DNA of 64,000 nt from Asticcacaulis aquaticus (GTDB lineage Bacteria > Pseudomonadota > Alphaproteobacteria > Caulobacterales > Caulobacteraceae), in NCBI RefSeq assembly GCF_028550415.1, contig NZ_JAQQKX010000003.1, forward strand, positions 186,001 to 250,000, read 5' to 3'. Made by a program: the position numbers and the translations under genes. Within the stretch, counting starts at the first letter, position 1. Every line of letters begins with the position of its first letter. Below the pieces are notes generated by a model that was given only the letters and a program-made list of their open reading frames with translations, had not been told where the DNA came from and did not search any database. This document shows positions 8,122-18,548 of the stretch, piece after piece.

Positions 8122-9567
8122 ATGAGCTATGAGACGAACCGCTTCGTCGTTGAACATAAGAAAACGCCAAGCAAGGCTGAGGCGAAGACCCGAATTAACA
8201 ACTTCGGTGAGATTTATGCCGACTTCAAACCGGGGCAGGCCGACAAGCAGGCCTCGCGCTGCGCCCAGTGCGGCATCCCGTTCTGTCAGTCGGGCTGCCC
8301 GCTGCAAAACAACATCCCCGACTGGCTGCGCATGACCGCCGAAGGGCGTTATGAGGAGGCTTATCGCCTGTCGTCGGCGACCTCGGCCCTGCCGGAAATC
8401 TGTGGCCGCATCTGTCCGCAGGACCGCCTGTGCGAAGGCTCGTGCGTGCTGGAACAATCCGGCTGGGAAAACGTCACCATCGGCGCGGTCGAGCGTCACC
8501 TCGGCGACCTGGCGTTTGAGAACGGCTGGATCGAGCCCATCGTCCCGGTGCAGGAGCGTGACCAAAGCGTCGGTATCATCGGCGCGGGTCCGGCGGGCAT
8601 CGCGGCCGCCGACCGACTGCGCACGCTGGGCTATAAGGTCACCATCTATGATCGCTACGACCGTGCGGGCGGCCTGCTGACCTATGGCATTCCGTCGTTC
8701 AAGCTGGAAAAGGATGTCGTGGCGCGCCGCACCGACCGTCTGGCCGCGTCGGGCGTCGAGTTCGTGCTCAACTGCGACATCGGTGAAGACGTCACCTTCG
8801 AGGAACTGCGCGAAAAGCACGACGCGATCCTCGTGGCAACCGGTGTCTATAAGACGCGCCGCCTGACCGTGCCGGGCTGCGGCTCGACGGGTGTCGTCGT
8901 GGCGCTGGACTACCTGACCATGGCGAACAAGGAAGGCTTCGGCTACAATGTCGAAGAAGCCGCCGAAGCGCATCTGAACGCCAAGGGCAAGCACGTCGTC
9001 GTCATCGGCGGCGGCGACACGGCCATGGACTGCGTGCGCACCGCCACCCGTCAGGGCGCGAAGTCGGTCACCTGCGTCTATCGCCGTGACCGCGCCAACA
9101 TGCCGGGTTCCGACCGCGAAGTGACCAATGCTGAAGAAGAAGGCGTGTCGTTCGAATGGCTGTCGGCCCCCAAGGCCGTACTGGGCGACGCCGACCACGC
9201 CACGGGCCTGCGCATCCAGCGCATGCGCCTGACCACGCCGGACGCGCAGGGCCGTCAGGGCATCGAGGATATCCCCGGTGCCGAATCCGACCTCCCCGCC
9301 GATCTGGTCATCGAGGCGCTCGGTTTCGAGCCGGAAAACATCCCGGTCATGTTCAATCAGCCGGGTCTCGAAGTCACCAAGTGGGGCACCATCAAGGTGC
9401 AGGCCGGTGAGTTCCAGACCTTCGTGCCGGGCGTTTTCGCGGCGGGCGACATCGTCCGTGGCGCGTCGCTGGTCGTGTGGGCCGTCCGCGAAGGTCAGGA
9501 CGCCGCCGCCGACATCCACCACTATATTCAGTCCAATGTTTCCGTGTCTCTGGAGGCCGCGCAATGA
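8122..9567 (+). CDS. gltD: Glutamate synthase small (beta) subunit GltD
   Basis: NADPH-oxidising FAD subunit of glutamate synthase, 481 residues. It passes electrons through N-terminal Fe-S clusters to GltB. The first 110 residues hold the Cys-rich ferredoxin-like region (RCAQCGIPFCQSGCP and CGRICPQDRLCEGSC). A FAD-binding GAGPAGIAAADRLR and an NADPH-binding VIGGGDTAMDCVR follow. Length is normal. The stop overlaps the start of gltB (ATGA), so the subunits are translationally coupled. Confidence 0.96.
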   Translation: MSYETNRFVVEHKKTPSKAEAKTRINNFGEIYADFKPGQADKQASRCAQCGIPFCQSGCPLQNNIPDWLRMTAEGRYEEAYRLSSATSALPEICGRICPQDRLCEGSCVLEQSGWENVTIGAVERHLGDLAFENGWIEPIVPVQERDQSVGIIGAGPAGIAAADRLRTLGYKVTIYDRYDRAGGLLTYGIPSFKLEKDVVARRTDRLAASGVEFVLNCDIGEDVTFEELREKHDAILVATGVYKTRRLTVPGCGSTGVVVALDYLTMANKEGFGYNVEEAAEAHLNAKGKHVVVIGGGDTAMDCVRTATRQGAKSVTCVYRRDRANMPGSDREVTNAEEEGVSFEWLSAPKAVLGDADHATGLRIQRMRLTTPDAQGRQGIEDIPGAESDLPADLVIEALGFEPENIPVMFNQPGLEVTKWGTIKVQAGEFQTFVPGVFAAGDIVRGASLVVWAVREGQDAAADIHHYIQSNVSVSLEAAQ

Positions 9568-12500
9568 CGACCACGTCCGGTTCCTCGTTCGCTTACGAAC
9601 TCTATCATCGTAACCGCAAAAACCTGATCGACGCGCATGCCTACGACCCGGCTTCGGAAATCGATGCCTGCGGCGTCGGCGTGGTCTGCTCCATCGACGG
9701 CTCTGCCCGTCGCGACGTCGTCGAGCTGGCCGTCAAGGCGTTGAAAGCCCTGTTCCACCGCGGTGCGGTCGATGCCGACGGCAAGTCGGGCGACGGTGCG
9801 GGCATCATGCTGTCGGTGCCGCAGGACTTCTTCCGCGAGCAGGTGCGCAATATCGGCCACGAGCCGCGTCCGGGTCCCGTCCTCGTCGGTCAGGTCTTCC
9901 TGCCGCGCGCCGATCTCGGCGCTCAGGAAGCCGCACGGACCATCGTCGAGTCGGAAATCCTCCGCTCGGGCTTCTATCTCTATGGCTGGCGTCAGGCTCC
10001 GGTCGACGTGTCGCAACTGGGCACGCGCGCCAATTCCACGCGCCCGGAAATCGAACAGATCATGATGGCCGCGCCGGAAGGCCTGACGGATGAGGCGCTG
10101 GAACGCGCCATGTTCCTCTGCCGCCGCCGCATCGAAAAGCGCGTCGATGAAGCCAATCTCGACTGCTATCTGTGCTCCTTCTCGTCGAAGACGCTCATCT
10201 ATAAGGGCATGTTCCGCGCCGAGCTGGTCGACGACTTCTATCTCGACCTGAAAGACCCGCGCTTCGCCTCCAGCGTCGCGATCTTCCACCAGCGCTTCTC
10301 GACCAACACCTTCCCCGAATGGCGTCTGGCCCAGCCCTTCCGCATGCTGGCGCACAACGGTGAAATCAACACCCTGCGCGGCAACGTCAACTGGATGAAG
10401 TCGCACGAAATCCGCATGGCGGCGGCGACCTTCGGTGAAAACGACAAGGACGTGAAGCCGGTCATCCAGCCGCGCGGTTCGGACTCCGCCGCGCTCGACA
10501 ACGTGTTCGAACTGCTGGTCCGCGCCGGTCGCTCGGCGCCGATGGCCAAGGCCTTGCTGCTGCCGGAAGCCTGGTCGAAGCAGGCCGTGACCATGCCGGA
10601 ATCGCACCGCGCGCTCTATGCCTACTGCAACGCCGTGATGGAGCCGTGGGACGGCCCCGCCGCCGTCTGCGCCACCGATGGCCGCTGGGTCATCGCCGGT
10701 AAGGACCGCAACGGCCTGCGTCCGCTGCGCGTCACGCAAACCCACGACGGCCTGCTGATCGTCGGCTCCGAAGCGGGCATGACCGGCGTATCGGAAGACC
10801 GCGTCTCTAAGCGCGCCACCATCGCGCCGGGCCGCATGATCGCGGTCGACCTTGAGGCCGGTCAGTATTTCGGCGAGGACGAGATCCTCGACGCGCTGGC
10901 GGGCAAGCACGACTACACGCAGTGGCTGGACAACATGGTCGATGTCGATTCGATCATCGAGCCGGGGCCGGAGCCGCGCTCCTTCCACGGTGAGGAACTG
11001 GACCGCCGTCAGATCGCGGCGGGCTTCACCCTCGAAGACCTCGACACCGTGCTCGATGCCATGGTCAAGGACGGCAAGGAAGCCATCGGTTCGATGGGCG
11101 ACGACACGCCGCTGGCGGTTCTGTCGAACGAGTGGCGCCCCCTGTCGCACTATTTCCGTCAGAACTTCGCGCAGGTGACCAACCCGCCGATCGACCCGCT
11201 GCGCGAAGAAGCCGGCATGTCGCTCAAGACGCGTTTCAAGAACCTCGGCAACATCCTCGCCGAAGACGAAGCCCAGACCAATGTGCTGGTCATGGACTCG
11301 CCGTTCATGACGACCGGCATGTACGACCGTCTGCTGGAAACCAGCAATGTCGGTCAGGTCGCCGAACTGGACTGCTCGTTCCCGCTGCCGGAAGAGGGTG
11401 CGAAACCCGGTGCCGCCCTGCGCGCCGTGCTTGACTCGATCCGGGACGAGGCCGTGGCCGCCGTTAAAAACGGTGCGGGCATGATTGTCCTCACCGATCA
11501 GAACGCCGGTCCCGACCGCATGGGCGTGCCGATGATTCTGGCGGCGGCGGGCGTTCACGCGCGCCTCGTGCAGGAGGGCCTGCGCTCGTTCGTTTCGATC
11601 ATCGTTCGCTCGGCCGAAGCCATGGACAGCCACGCCTTCGCGGTGCTGGTCGGCGTCGGCGCGACGGCGGTCAACCCGTATCTGGCGCTGGAGCTGATGC
11701 AGGAGCGTCTGGACAAGGGCCGCTACGGCAGCCAGACCTCGTACAAGTGCTTCATGAACTACAAGAAGTCCATCGAGGCCGGTCTGATGAAGATTCTGGC
11801 CAAGAAGGGCATCTCGATCATCTCGTCCTATCGCGGCGGCTACGAATTCGAAGCGCTGGGCCTGTCGCGGGCGCTGGTGGCGGAGTTCTTCCCCGGCGTG
11901 ACCTCGCGTATTTCGGGTATCGGCCTCGCCGGTATCGAAACCAAGCTGAAGGCCCTGCACGACACGGCGTGGGCGTCGAAGCGCGCCCTCATCCCGATCG
12001 GTGGCTTCTACAAGATGCGCGCCGCCGGTGAGACCCACTACTATCAGCCGAAGCTGATCCATCTGCTTCAGGACGCGACGACGCGCGGCGATTACAAGAC
12101 CTTCAAGACCTATTCCAACATGGTCGCGAAGATGTCGAAGGACACGCCGACCGCGCCGCGCGACCTGCTCGACTGGGCGCCCAAATCCGCGCCCATCGCG
12201 CTGGAAGAGGTCGAATCGGTCAACGAAATCCGCAAGCGGTTCGTCACGCCGGGCATGTCGCTGGGCGCACTCAGCCCCGAAGCGCACGAGACCCTGAACA
12301 TCGCCATGAACCGCATCGGCGCGCGCTCGGTGTCGGGTGAGGGCGGCGAGGACCCGGAACGTTACGTTCGTCGTCCGAACGGTGACAACCCGAACTCGGC
12401 CATCAAGCAGATCGCCTCGGGCCGTTTCGGCGTCACGGCGGAATATCTGAACCAGTGCCGCGAAGTCGAAATCAAGGTCGCGCAGGGTGCCAAGCCCGGC

Positions 12501-14090
12501 GAGGGTGGCCAGCTTCCGGGCTTCAAGGTCACGGAATTCATTGCCCGTATGCGTCACTCGACGCCGGGCGTGGGCCTGATCTCGCCGCCGCCGCACCATG
12601 ACATCTATTCGATCGAAGACCTGGCGCAGCTCATCTACGACATCAAGCAGATCAACCCGAACTGCCGCGTCACGGTGAAGCTGGTCTCGCAGTCGGGCAT
12701 CGGTGCGGTCGCCGCGGGCGTCGCCAAGGCCAAGGCCGATGCGATCCTCGTCTCCGGTCAGGTCGGCGGCACGGGCGCGTCGCCGCTCACCTCGATCAAG
12801 TTCGCCGGCCTGCCGTTCGAACTGGGCCTGTCGGAAGCGCATCAGGTGCTGACGCTGAACAACCTGCGCGGCCAGATCCGTCTGCGTTCGGATGGCGGCA
12901 TGCGCACGGGTCGCGACATCGTCACCGCCGCCATGCTGGGGGCCGAAGAGTTCGGCATCGGCACGGCGTCTCTGGTGGCCATGGGCTGCCTCATCGTGCG
13001 TCAGTGTCAATCGAACACCTGCCCGGTCGGTATCTGCGTGCAGGACGAACGTCTGCGCGCCAAGTTCACCGGCACGCCGGAAAAGGTCATCAATCTGTTC
13101 AGCTTCATCGCCGAGGAAGTGCGCGAAATCCTGGCCTCTCTGGGCCTGCGTTCGCTCGACGAAGCCGTCGGCCGCACCGATCTGCTGCGTCAGATCTCGC
13201 GCGGCGGGGCGCACCTCGACGACCTCGACCTCAACCCGCTGCTGGTCAAGGTCGAGCGCGATCCGTCGGCCCCGGTCACCTTGCCGCATGAGATCAATGA
13301 GGTCGCCGATACGCTGGACGCTCAGATCGTCCGTGACGCCGTGCCGCTGATCCAGCGCGGTGAGAAGATGTCCCTGACCTACGACGTGCGCAACACCATG
13401 CGCGCGGTCGGCACGCGCACCTCGCACATGCTGGTCAAGAACTTCGGCGACAAGCTGGCCGATGCCCATCTGACCCTGCAACTGCGCGGTTCGGCAGGTC
13501 AGTCGCTGGGGGCCTTCGCGGTCAAGGGCCTGTTCATCGACCTCAACGGCGAGTCGAACGATTACGTGGGTAAGGGCCTGTCGGGCGCGACCATCGTCAT
13601 CCGTCCGAAGGTCTGGCAGAACGGTCAGATGCTGGCCGGGAACACCAACCTCTACGGCGCGACCTCGGGCAAGCTGTTCGTGGCGGGCCGCGTCGGTGAA
13701 CGCTTCGCCGTCCGTAACTCTGGGGCCACGACCGTGGTCGAAGGCGTCGGCGCGCACGGCTGCGAATATATGACCGGCGGTAAGGTCGTCATCCTCGGCA
13801 AGACCGGCGCCAATTTCGGCGCGGGTATGACCGGCGGTGTGGCCTATGTCTGGGACCCGGAAGCGACCTTCCCGAACTTCATCAACCCGGAAGGTATCAC
13901 GCTGCGTCCGGTGCCGGAGAAGGACGAGGCCGAGTTGAAGGCGCTGATCGCGGAGCACTTCGCGCTGACGCAATCGCCGCGCGCCGAGGCCATTCTTGAT
14001 GACTGGGCCAATGCTCTGAAAACCTTCGTTCAGGTCATGCCGAACGAGATTTTGGCGATACAGGCGAAACAAACCGCCGCAGTAGCCTAA
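9564..14090 (+). CDS. gltB: Glutamate synthase large (alpha) subunit GltB
   Basis: Catalyses glutamine plus 2-oxoglutarate to two glutamates. The protein has 1508 residues. C36 in EIDACGVGVV is the amidotransferase nucleophile, exposed after removal of a 35-residue propeptide. The central part and the TIM-barrel synthase domain follow (GEGGEDPERY, KPGEGGQLPG, QVGGTGASPLTS), and a 3Fe-4S Cys cluster is visible in CQSNTCPVGIC. The C-terminal beta-helix (GGKVVILGKTGANFGAGMTGG) is intact. The open frame extends upstream inside gltD, but the ATG at 9564 is the start that overlaps the gltD stop. A terminator follows. Confidence 0.97.
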   Translation: MTTTSGSSFAYELYHRNRKNLIDAHAYDPASEIDACGVGVVCSIDGSARRDVVELAVKALKALFHRGAVDADGKSGDGAGIMLSVPQDFFREQVRNIGHEPRPGPVLVGQVFLPRADLGAQEAARTIVESEILRSGFYLYGWRQAPVDVSQLGTRANSTRPEIEQIMMAAPEGLTDEALERAMFLCRRRIEKRVDEANLDCYLCSFSSKTLIYKGMFRAELVDDFYLDLKDPRFASSVAIFHQRFSTNTFPEWRLAQPFRMLAHNGEINTLRGNVNWMKSHEIRMAAATFGENDKDVKPVIQPRGSDSAALDNVFELLVRAGRSAPMAKALLLPEAWSKQAVTMPESHRALYAYCNAVMEPWDGPAAVCATDGRWVIAGKDRNGLRPLRVTQTHDGLLIVGSEAGMTGVSEDRVSKRATIAPGRMIAVDLEAGQYFGEDEILDALAGKHDYTQWLDNMVDVDSIIEPGPEPRSFHGEELDRRQIAAGFTLEDLDTVLDAMVKDGKEAIGSMGDDTPLAVLSNEWRPLSHYFRQNFAQVTNPPIDPLREEAGMSLKTRFKNLGNILAEDEAQTNVLVMDSPFMTTGMYDRLLETSNVGQVAELDCSFPLPEEGAKPGAALRAVLDSIRDEAVAAVKNGAGMIVLTDQNAGPDRMGVPMILAAAGVHARLVQEGLRSFVSIIVRSAEAMDSHAFAVLVGVGATAVNPYLALELMQERLDKGRYGSQTSYKCFMNYKKSIEAGLMKILAKKGISIISSYRGGYEFEALGLSRALVAEFFPGVTSRISGIGLAGIETKLKALHDTAWASKRALIPIGGFYKMRAAGETHYYQPKLIHLLQDATTRGDYKTFKTYSNMVAKMSKDTPTAPRDLLDWAPKSAPIALEEVESVNEIRKRFVTPGMSLGALSPEAHETLNIAMNRIGARSVSGEGGEDPERYVRRPNGDNPNSAIKQIASGRFGVTAEYLNQCREVEIKVAQGAKPGEGGQLPGFKVTEFIARMRHSTPGVGLISPPPHHDIYSIEDLAQLIYDIKQINPNCRVTVKLVSQSGIGAVAAGVAKAKADAILVSGQVGGTGASPLTSIKFAGLPFELGLSEAHQVLTLNNLRGQIRLRSDGGMRTGRDIVTAAMLGAEEFGIGTASLVAMGCLIVRQCQSNTCPVGICVQDERLRAKFTGTPEKVINLFSFIAEEVREILASLGLRSLDEAVGRTDLLRQISRGGAHLDDLDLNPLLVKVERDPSAPVTLPHEINEVADTLDAQIVRDAVPLIQRGEKMSLTYDVRNTMRAVGTRTSHMLVKNFGDKLADAHLTLQLRGSAGQSLGAFAVKGLFIDLNGESNDYVGKGLSGATIVIRPKVWQNGQMLAGNTNLYGATSGKLFVAGRVGERFAVRNSGATTVVEGVGAHGCEYMTGGKVVILGKTGANFGAGMTGGVAYVWDPEATFPNFINPEGITLRPVPEKDEAELKALIAEHFALTQSPRAEAILDDWANALKTFVQVMPNEILAIQAKQTAAVA

Positions 14091-14100
14091 GGGAAAAGAC

Positions 14101-14172
14101 GCAGGGGCGCAGCCCCTGCACCCCTAACCGGAAGTACCAAAAAAGCCGCCTCTGCAAAGGGGCGGCTTTTTA
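14101..14172 (+). terminator. Terminator of gltDB
   Basis: Two hairpins in a row: GCAGGGGC/GCCCCTGC at 14101-14119, then AAAAGCCGCC (14141-14150) pairing with GGCGGCTTTT (14161-14170) and a T-run. The second is a standard bidirectional intrinsic terminator between convergent genes. Confidence 0.85.
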
Positions 14173-14209
14173 TGCTCCAACGAACGGGTGCAGGGTCCGC
14201 GACCCTGCC

Positions 14210-15679
14210 TTACGATTTCGGGGCCAGAACCGCGGCGGCCTCGGCTTTTTCGGCAGCCGTCATCTGCGGCTCCAGTTGCTTCAGCGCCGCTTCGGCATTC
14301 GGATGCCCGGCCTTTTGCGCCACCGTGAACCACAGCCAGGCGCTCTTGCGGTCGACCGGGCCGCCCTGCCCTTTCATCAGCAGGACCGCCAGATTGTACA
14401 TGGCCTCCGGCTCGCCGTTCTTGGCTGAGACCTCGAACCATTTGCGGGCAATGGCTTCGTCCTTGGGGAGGATCGTGTCGCCCTTGGCAAAATAGGTGCC
14501 GATGTCGTTCTGCGCCGCCGGATTGCCGCGCACGGCGGCTTCCTTGTAATAGTACAGCGCCTGTTTCGGATCGGCCTTGACGCCCTGTCCCTTGTCGTAG
14601 GCAACGGCCAGAGCATAGAGGCCGTCGGGATGGTTGGCCTTGGCGGCGTGATAGTACCAGCCGAGCGACGTTTTCGGATTGGCGGGGACGCCATCGTCAC
14701 CGGACGCGAGAATCTGCGCCATGGCGATCTGAGCCGGGGCAAAGCCGTTTTCAGCAGCCGTTTTATAATTACGACTGGCGCGGACCACGTCCTTTTTTAC
14801 ACCGAAACCGTAGTAATAGAAATCGCCGACGGTTTTGTAAGCCGGGACGTAGGCACGCGACGCGGCCTTCTGGTACCATTTCAGCGCCGTGGCCGGATTC
14901 TTGTCGACGCCGTGCCCGATCAGGTAGATCTTGGCCAGAACGATGCTGGCCTCGGTGGCGGCATCCATGCGCTCGGGGGCCTTGGCGTCGAAGCGCAGGG
15001 TCCGGGGCGGGTTGGGCTGTTCGGCGGCCTTGTGCAGCCATTCCAGCGCCTTCGGCGTATCGGCCTTGGTGCCAAGGCCCAGCAGGTACATGCGGCCGGT
15101 CATCAGAGCCGCTTCGGCGTAACCGATCTTCTTGTACGACTTCTGGAACATGTCGAGCGCTTCGGGATACTTCTTCTGATCGAAGAGCGCGAAGGCATCG
15201 GTCAGGGTGCGGTCGCGGGCGCGGATATAGGCGCGCCCGGCGGCAAAATTGTAATCCGACTGCGAACAGCGGCTGCCGTCATTATAATCGTATATGCCAC
15301 GCGAGCCATAGGTGTTGGGGTTACCATAGGGCGAGGACATGCCATACGGATCGCGTGACGCGTCGCCATAGGGCGAATAGGCGCTGAAATAGCCCGATCC
15401 GGCATAGCCGCGCGACGGGTCGCCGCCAAAGCGCGCCATGTAGTCGCGGGCATAGTCGCTGTCCATCGCCGAGGTGCCGAAGAAGTTGCAGCTTGAGGCC
15501 GAGCCAGGATTGATGCGGATATTGTCCAGCGGCACATTGGCATCGCGGCGCAGGAAGACCGTGACGTCCGTCACATCCCGGGCATTGGCATCCGGTCGTT
15601 GCGGCTGCGCCAGAGCCGGAGATGAGGCTGTCGCGAGGCACAGGGCCAGGGCCGCGCAAAATTTCAGGGATTTGAGCAT
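14210..15679 (-). CDS. Secreted Sel1-repeat (SLR) protein
   Basis: A 489-residue protein with a Sec signal peptide ending near ALA (about residue 24). Residues 60-150 form a low-complexity Tyr/Gly/Ser/Asp-rich stretch (YSPYGDAS, GMSSPYGNPNTYG). From about residue 165 to 470 there are roughly eight Sel1-like repeats with the pattern A...G..Y..G.GV..D...A..WY.KAA, for example YGFGVKKD and YDKGQGVKAD. Sel1 repeats fold as TPR-like solenoids and bind partner proteins, often in cell-envelope assembly. The partner is unknown and no neighbour suggests one. Confidence 0.8.
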   Translation of the reverse strand: MLKSLKFCAALALCLATASSPALAQPQRPDANARDVTDVTVFLRRDANVPLDNIRINPGSASSCNFFGTSAMDSDYARDYMARFGGDPSRGYAGSGYFSAYSPYGDASRDPYGMSSPYGNPNTYGSRGIYDYNDGSRCSQSDYNFAAGRAYIRARDRTLTDAFALFDQKKYPEALDMFQKSYKKIGYAEAALMTGRMYLLGLGTKADTPKALEWLHKAAEQPNPPRTLRFDAKAPERMDAATEASIVLAKIYLIGHGVDKNPATALKWYQKAASRAYVPAYKTVGDFYYYGFGVKKDVVRASRNYKTAAENGFAPAQIAMAQILASGDDGVPANPKTSLGWYYHAAKANHPDGLYALAVAYDKGQGVKADPKQALYYYKEAAVRGNPAAQNDIGTYFAKGDTILPKDEAIARKWFEVSAKNGEPEAMYNLAVLLMKGQGGPVDRKSAWLWFTVAQKAGHPNAEAALKQLEPQMTAAEKAEAAAVLAPKS

Positions 15680-15839
15680 GGTCTCACCTGCAGGATATAT
15701 TTTGATTGTAGGGATATCTGAAATCTACTTATGCGGTATAATGCGCCTTATATTTTTATCGTCAAGTTTATTTTTTGTACGATTTTGTCAAATTCGTACA
15801 TTAAATTTTTCACCAGTTATGTCGATACGGCGGCGGGCT

Positions 15840-15875
15840 GAAACAACAAACCCCTTTCCTGAGGCAGGAAAGGGG
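15840..15875 (-). terminator. Terminator of the pgi operon
   Basis: CCCCTTTCCTG (15851-15861) and CAGGAAAGGGG (15865-15875) form an 11-bp perfect stem with a three-base loop. On the minus strand the stem is followed by TTTGTTGTTT, placing it just after the pgi stop. Confidence 0.88.
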
Positions 15876-15903
15876 CGGGGCGTTTTACGAAGGCCGGGAC
15901 CAC

Positions 15904-17517
15904 CTACTTCACTATTTCGATAGCGGCGGTGGTTGAGGGGTCGTGGGGAGCGATGTCCGGGCCGGTGATGTCTTTCAGCACGCTGGTGGCCAGCGTCTTG
16001 CCCAGTTCCACGCCCCACTGATCGAAGCTGTTCAGCCCCATGACGATGCCCTCGGCGAAGGTCTTGTGCTCATAAAGCGCCAGCAGCGCGCCCAGCGTTT
16101 CCGGCGTTAGTGCGTCGAGCAGGACCAGCGTCGACGGCTTGTTGCCGGGACAGACCTTCTGCGGCGCGATGATCGCGGTTTTGGCGTCATCGAACCCAAG
16201 CGCGCGGCATTCGACCTCGGACGTCTCTAGCGACTTGCCGACCATGAAGGCCTCGCCCTGCGCGATGACGTTCGACAGCAGCTTCTGCTGCATGTCGAGC
16301 GGCGCTTCGGGGTTCGATGTCACCGCAATCAGTTCCAGCGGCACGATGTCTGCCGACTGGTGCAGCATCTGGAAGAAGGCGTGCTGGGCATTGGTGCCTT
16401 CGTCGCCGAAGACGATGGGGCAGGTCTTGGTCGGCAACAGGTTGCCATAGCCGTCGGTGCGCTTGCCGTTCGATTCCATCTCCAGCTGCTGCAGGAAGGC
16501 GGCGAGGCGACGCAGGCGGTGCGCATAGGGGATGACCGCGCGGGCCGGACGATCCAGCGCGATACGGTTGAAGATTTGGGCTGCGGCCAGAAGCAGCGGG
16601 GCGTTCTGAACAGCGGGCGCGGTCAGGAAGTGCTGATCCATTTCATGCGCGCCGGATAGGAGGCGTTCATAGACGTCGTAACCGCCGGCGATGATGACGC
16701 TGAGCGACACCGCCGACCACAGCGAATAGCGGCCGCCGACCCAGTCCCTGAAGCCGAAGACGCGGTCTTCGGGGATGCCGTAGGCGGAGGTTTTGGCGGG
16801 CGCGGCGGAGACGGCAGCGAGGTGTTTCGCGGCAGCGTCTTCGCCCAGAGCGCCGATGATCCAGTCGCGCGCCACAAGGAAGTTGGTCAGGGTTTCCTGC
16901 GTGGTGAAGGTCTTCGACACGGCAATGACCAGGGTCTCCGCCGGATCGAGGTCGGCGGTGGCGAGGGCCAGTTCCGAGCCGTCGACATTGGCAACGAAAC
17001 GGATGTCGATTTGCGGCTTGAGCGGGGCCAGCGCCTGCCACAACAGGCGCGGGCCGAGGTCGGACCCGCCGATACCGATGTGGATAATGGTCCTGAACGG
17101 TTTGCCCGTGGCGCCCACGATCTCGCCCGCGCGGATACCGTCGGCATAGGCTTTCATGGCGTCGCGGGCGCCCTTGACGTCGGCGGCGATCTCTGCGCCG
17201 CGCAGGCGCTGGTTCTCGCTGTCGGAATCGCGCAGGGCCACGTGTAGGACCGCGCGGTCCTCAGACACGTTGATCGCCTGACCGGTCCACATCTTTTCGC
17301 GCGCGGCGTTCAGGCCGGCGATGTCGAACAGGCCCAGTGCGGCGTCGAACCCGGCCTGCGACCACGACTGCTTCGACACATCGACATAGAGCCCGGCGAT
17401 GGACAGCGACTGCTGCCCCAGACGGTCGGCCTCATACTCGAACTTGGCCACGATGGGCGTCTTGGCGTCGATATGCGCCTGGGTGGTCAGAGCAGCGAGG
17501 GCAGCAGAAAGGGTCAT
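15904..17517 (-). CDS. pgi: Glucose-6-phosphate isomerase
   Basis: Interconverts glucose-6-phosphate and fructose-6-phosphate; 537 residues, within the normal range. Signatures are HIGIGGSDLGPRLL, VSKTFTTQETLTN, GGRYSLWSAVSLS, and FGDEGTNAQHAFFQMLHQ with the active-site His, plus the C-terminal NSFDQWGVELGK carrying the catalytic Lys. The start overlaps the upstream glycosyltransferase stop by four bases (ATGA), and the gene is the last in a coupled operon ending at an intrinsic terminator. Confidence 0.96.
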   Translation of the reverse strand: MTLSAALAALTTQAHIDAKTPIVAKFEYEADRLGQQSLSIAGLYVDVSKQSWSQAGFDAALGLFDIAGLNAAREKMWTGQAINVSEDRAVLHVALRDSDSENQRLRGAEIAADVKGARDAMKAYADGIRAGEIVGATGKPFRTIIHIGIGGSDLGPRLLWQALAPLKPQIDIRFVANVDGSELALATADLDPAETLVIAVSKTFTTQETLTNFLVARDWIIGALGEDAAAKHLAAVSAAPAKTSAYGIPEDRVFGFRDWVGGRYSLWSAVSLSVIIAGGYDVYERLLSGAHEMDQHFLTAPAVQNAPLLLAAAQIFNRIALDRPARAVIPYAHRLRRLAAFLQQLEMESNGKRTDGYGNLLPTKTCPIVFGDEGTNAQHAFFQMLHQSADIVPLELIAVTSNPEAPLDMQQKLLSNVIAQGEAFMVGKSLETSEVECRALGFDDAKTAIIAPQKVCPGNKPSTLVLLDALTPETLGALLALYEHKTFAEGIVMGLNSFDQWGVELGKTLATSVLKDITGPDIAPHDPSTTAAIEIVK

Positions 17518-18548
17518 TTTGGGCTCCGTAAATCCAGCCCGCGGCGCAGGATCAGGCGCGGGCTAAAGGTCAATAGACGTAAGAAATCGAATGAAGTTAA
17601 AAGGCGTTTTTTATGTATGGCGCGGCGATCGTCCCATACCGCGCCCAAGCCGAAAATGGCTTCCCTCAGGGCGCGACCGACGATGGTGCCGCGTCCCTTC
17701 AATACATCCTTCAGCGCGATAGACAAGCTAAACCCGATATGCGGCAGGAGCGTTAAGGCCATCACCGGTCCGGGCGTGTTTTTCAGATACATCCATAACC
17801 GGTTGCGGTAACCGTGATAGAGTGCGAAATCCGACCGTGCCCCCAAGGTCGCCGAGCCGATATGATCGACCTTCGCCTCAGGGATCAGCAGGACTCGCTC
17901 ACCCTGCAAGCGCGCCCGCATCCCCAGATCGGCGTCCTCACAATAGATAAAAAAGCGCTCGTAAAAGCCGTTCAGGCGCTCAAACAGGCCGCGTTCGATG
18001 ACGAAGGCCGCACCGCACGGGGAAAAGACCTCGCTGACCGGAATATGCGGTGGTTTAGATGCGCGATACCCCATGCGAAAGGGGAAGCCGAAAAACGTCA
18101 TCCCGTCGCCGGCGCCGTCGAGGATCGTCTGGTCCTGCGGGTCCAGTTGCAGCGAGGTGAAGATGCGGGTGTCGGGGTATTGTTCGATCGCGGCGTCCAT
18201 CTGCGCCAGCCACGTGGCGTGAACGAAGACGTCGGGGTTGATGAAGGCCAGCCACTGGCCTTTCGCGTGACCGGCGGCTTGGTTCATGCCTTTGGCGAAG
18301 CCCATATTGCCGCCGTTATCGACAAACCGCACATCAGGGTGTTTGGCGATGACCTGTTGCGGGGCACCGTCGGTCGAGCCGTTGTCGGCAAGGATGATCT
18401 CGAAATCGATCGTTTGTCGTGCACCCGATTCCGAAAACCGGCTTCCACTTTGCGGGGCGCACTCAAGCGCCTTCAGCGCCTCGATGCAGCGTTCGAGATA
18501 ACCGCCGCTCTGATAGGCCAGCACGATAAGCGAGAATCTAGGCGGCAT
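17514..18548 (-). CDS. Family 2 glycosyltransferase
   Basis: A GT-A fold glycosyltransferase of 344 residues. It has the N-terminal FSLIVLAYQSGGYLERCI nucleotide-sugar strand, ILADNGSTDGAP, the metal-binding INPDVFV, and YCEDADLGMRARLQG in the acceptor half, resembling rhamnosyltransferases that act on cell-surface glycans. The frame is open 39 codons further upstream, but the ATG at 18548 gives the proper family N-terminus and overlaps the queG end by 11 bases. No long hydrophobic helix is evident, so it probably works at the inner face of the membrane. Acceptor unknown. Confidence 0.85.
   Translation of the reverse strand: MPPRFSLIVLAYQSGGYLERCIEALKALECAPQSGSRFSESGARQTIDFEIILADNGSTDGAPQQVIAKHPDVRFVDNGGNMGFAKGMNQAAGHAKGQWLAFINPDVFVHATWLAQMDAAIEQYPDTRIFTSLQLDPQDQTILDGAGDGMTFFGFPFRMGYRASKPPHIPVSEVFSPCGAAFVIERGLFERLNGFYERFFIYCEDADLGMRARLQGERVLLIPEAKVDHIGSATLGARSDFALYHGYRNRLWMYLKNTPGPVMALTLLPHIGFSLSIALKDVLKGRGTIVGRALREAIFGLGAVWDDRRAIHKKRLLTSFDFLRLLTFSPRLILRRGLDLRSPK

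Noticed and set aside
9528-14072. A 1514-codon open frame on the minus strand
   Set aside because: It is fully antisense to gltB, which is unmistakable. The translation shows no domain.
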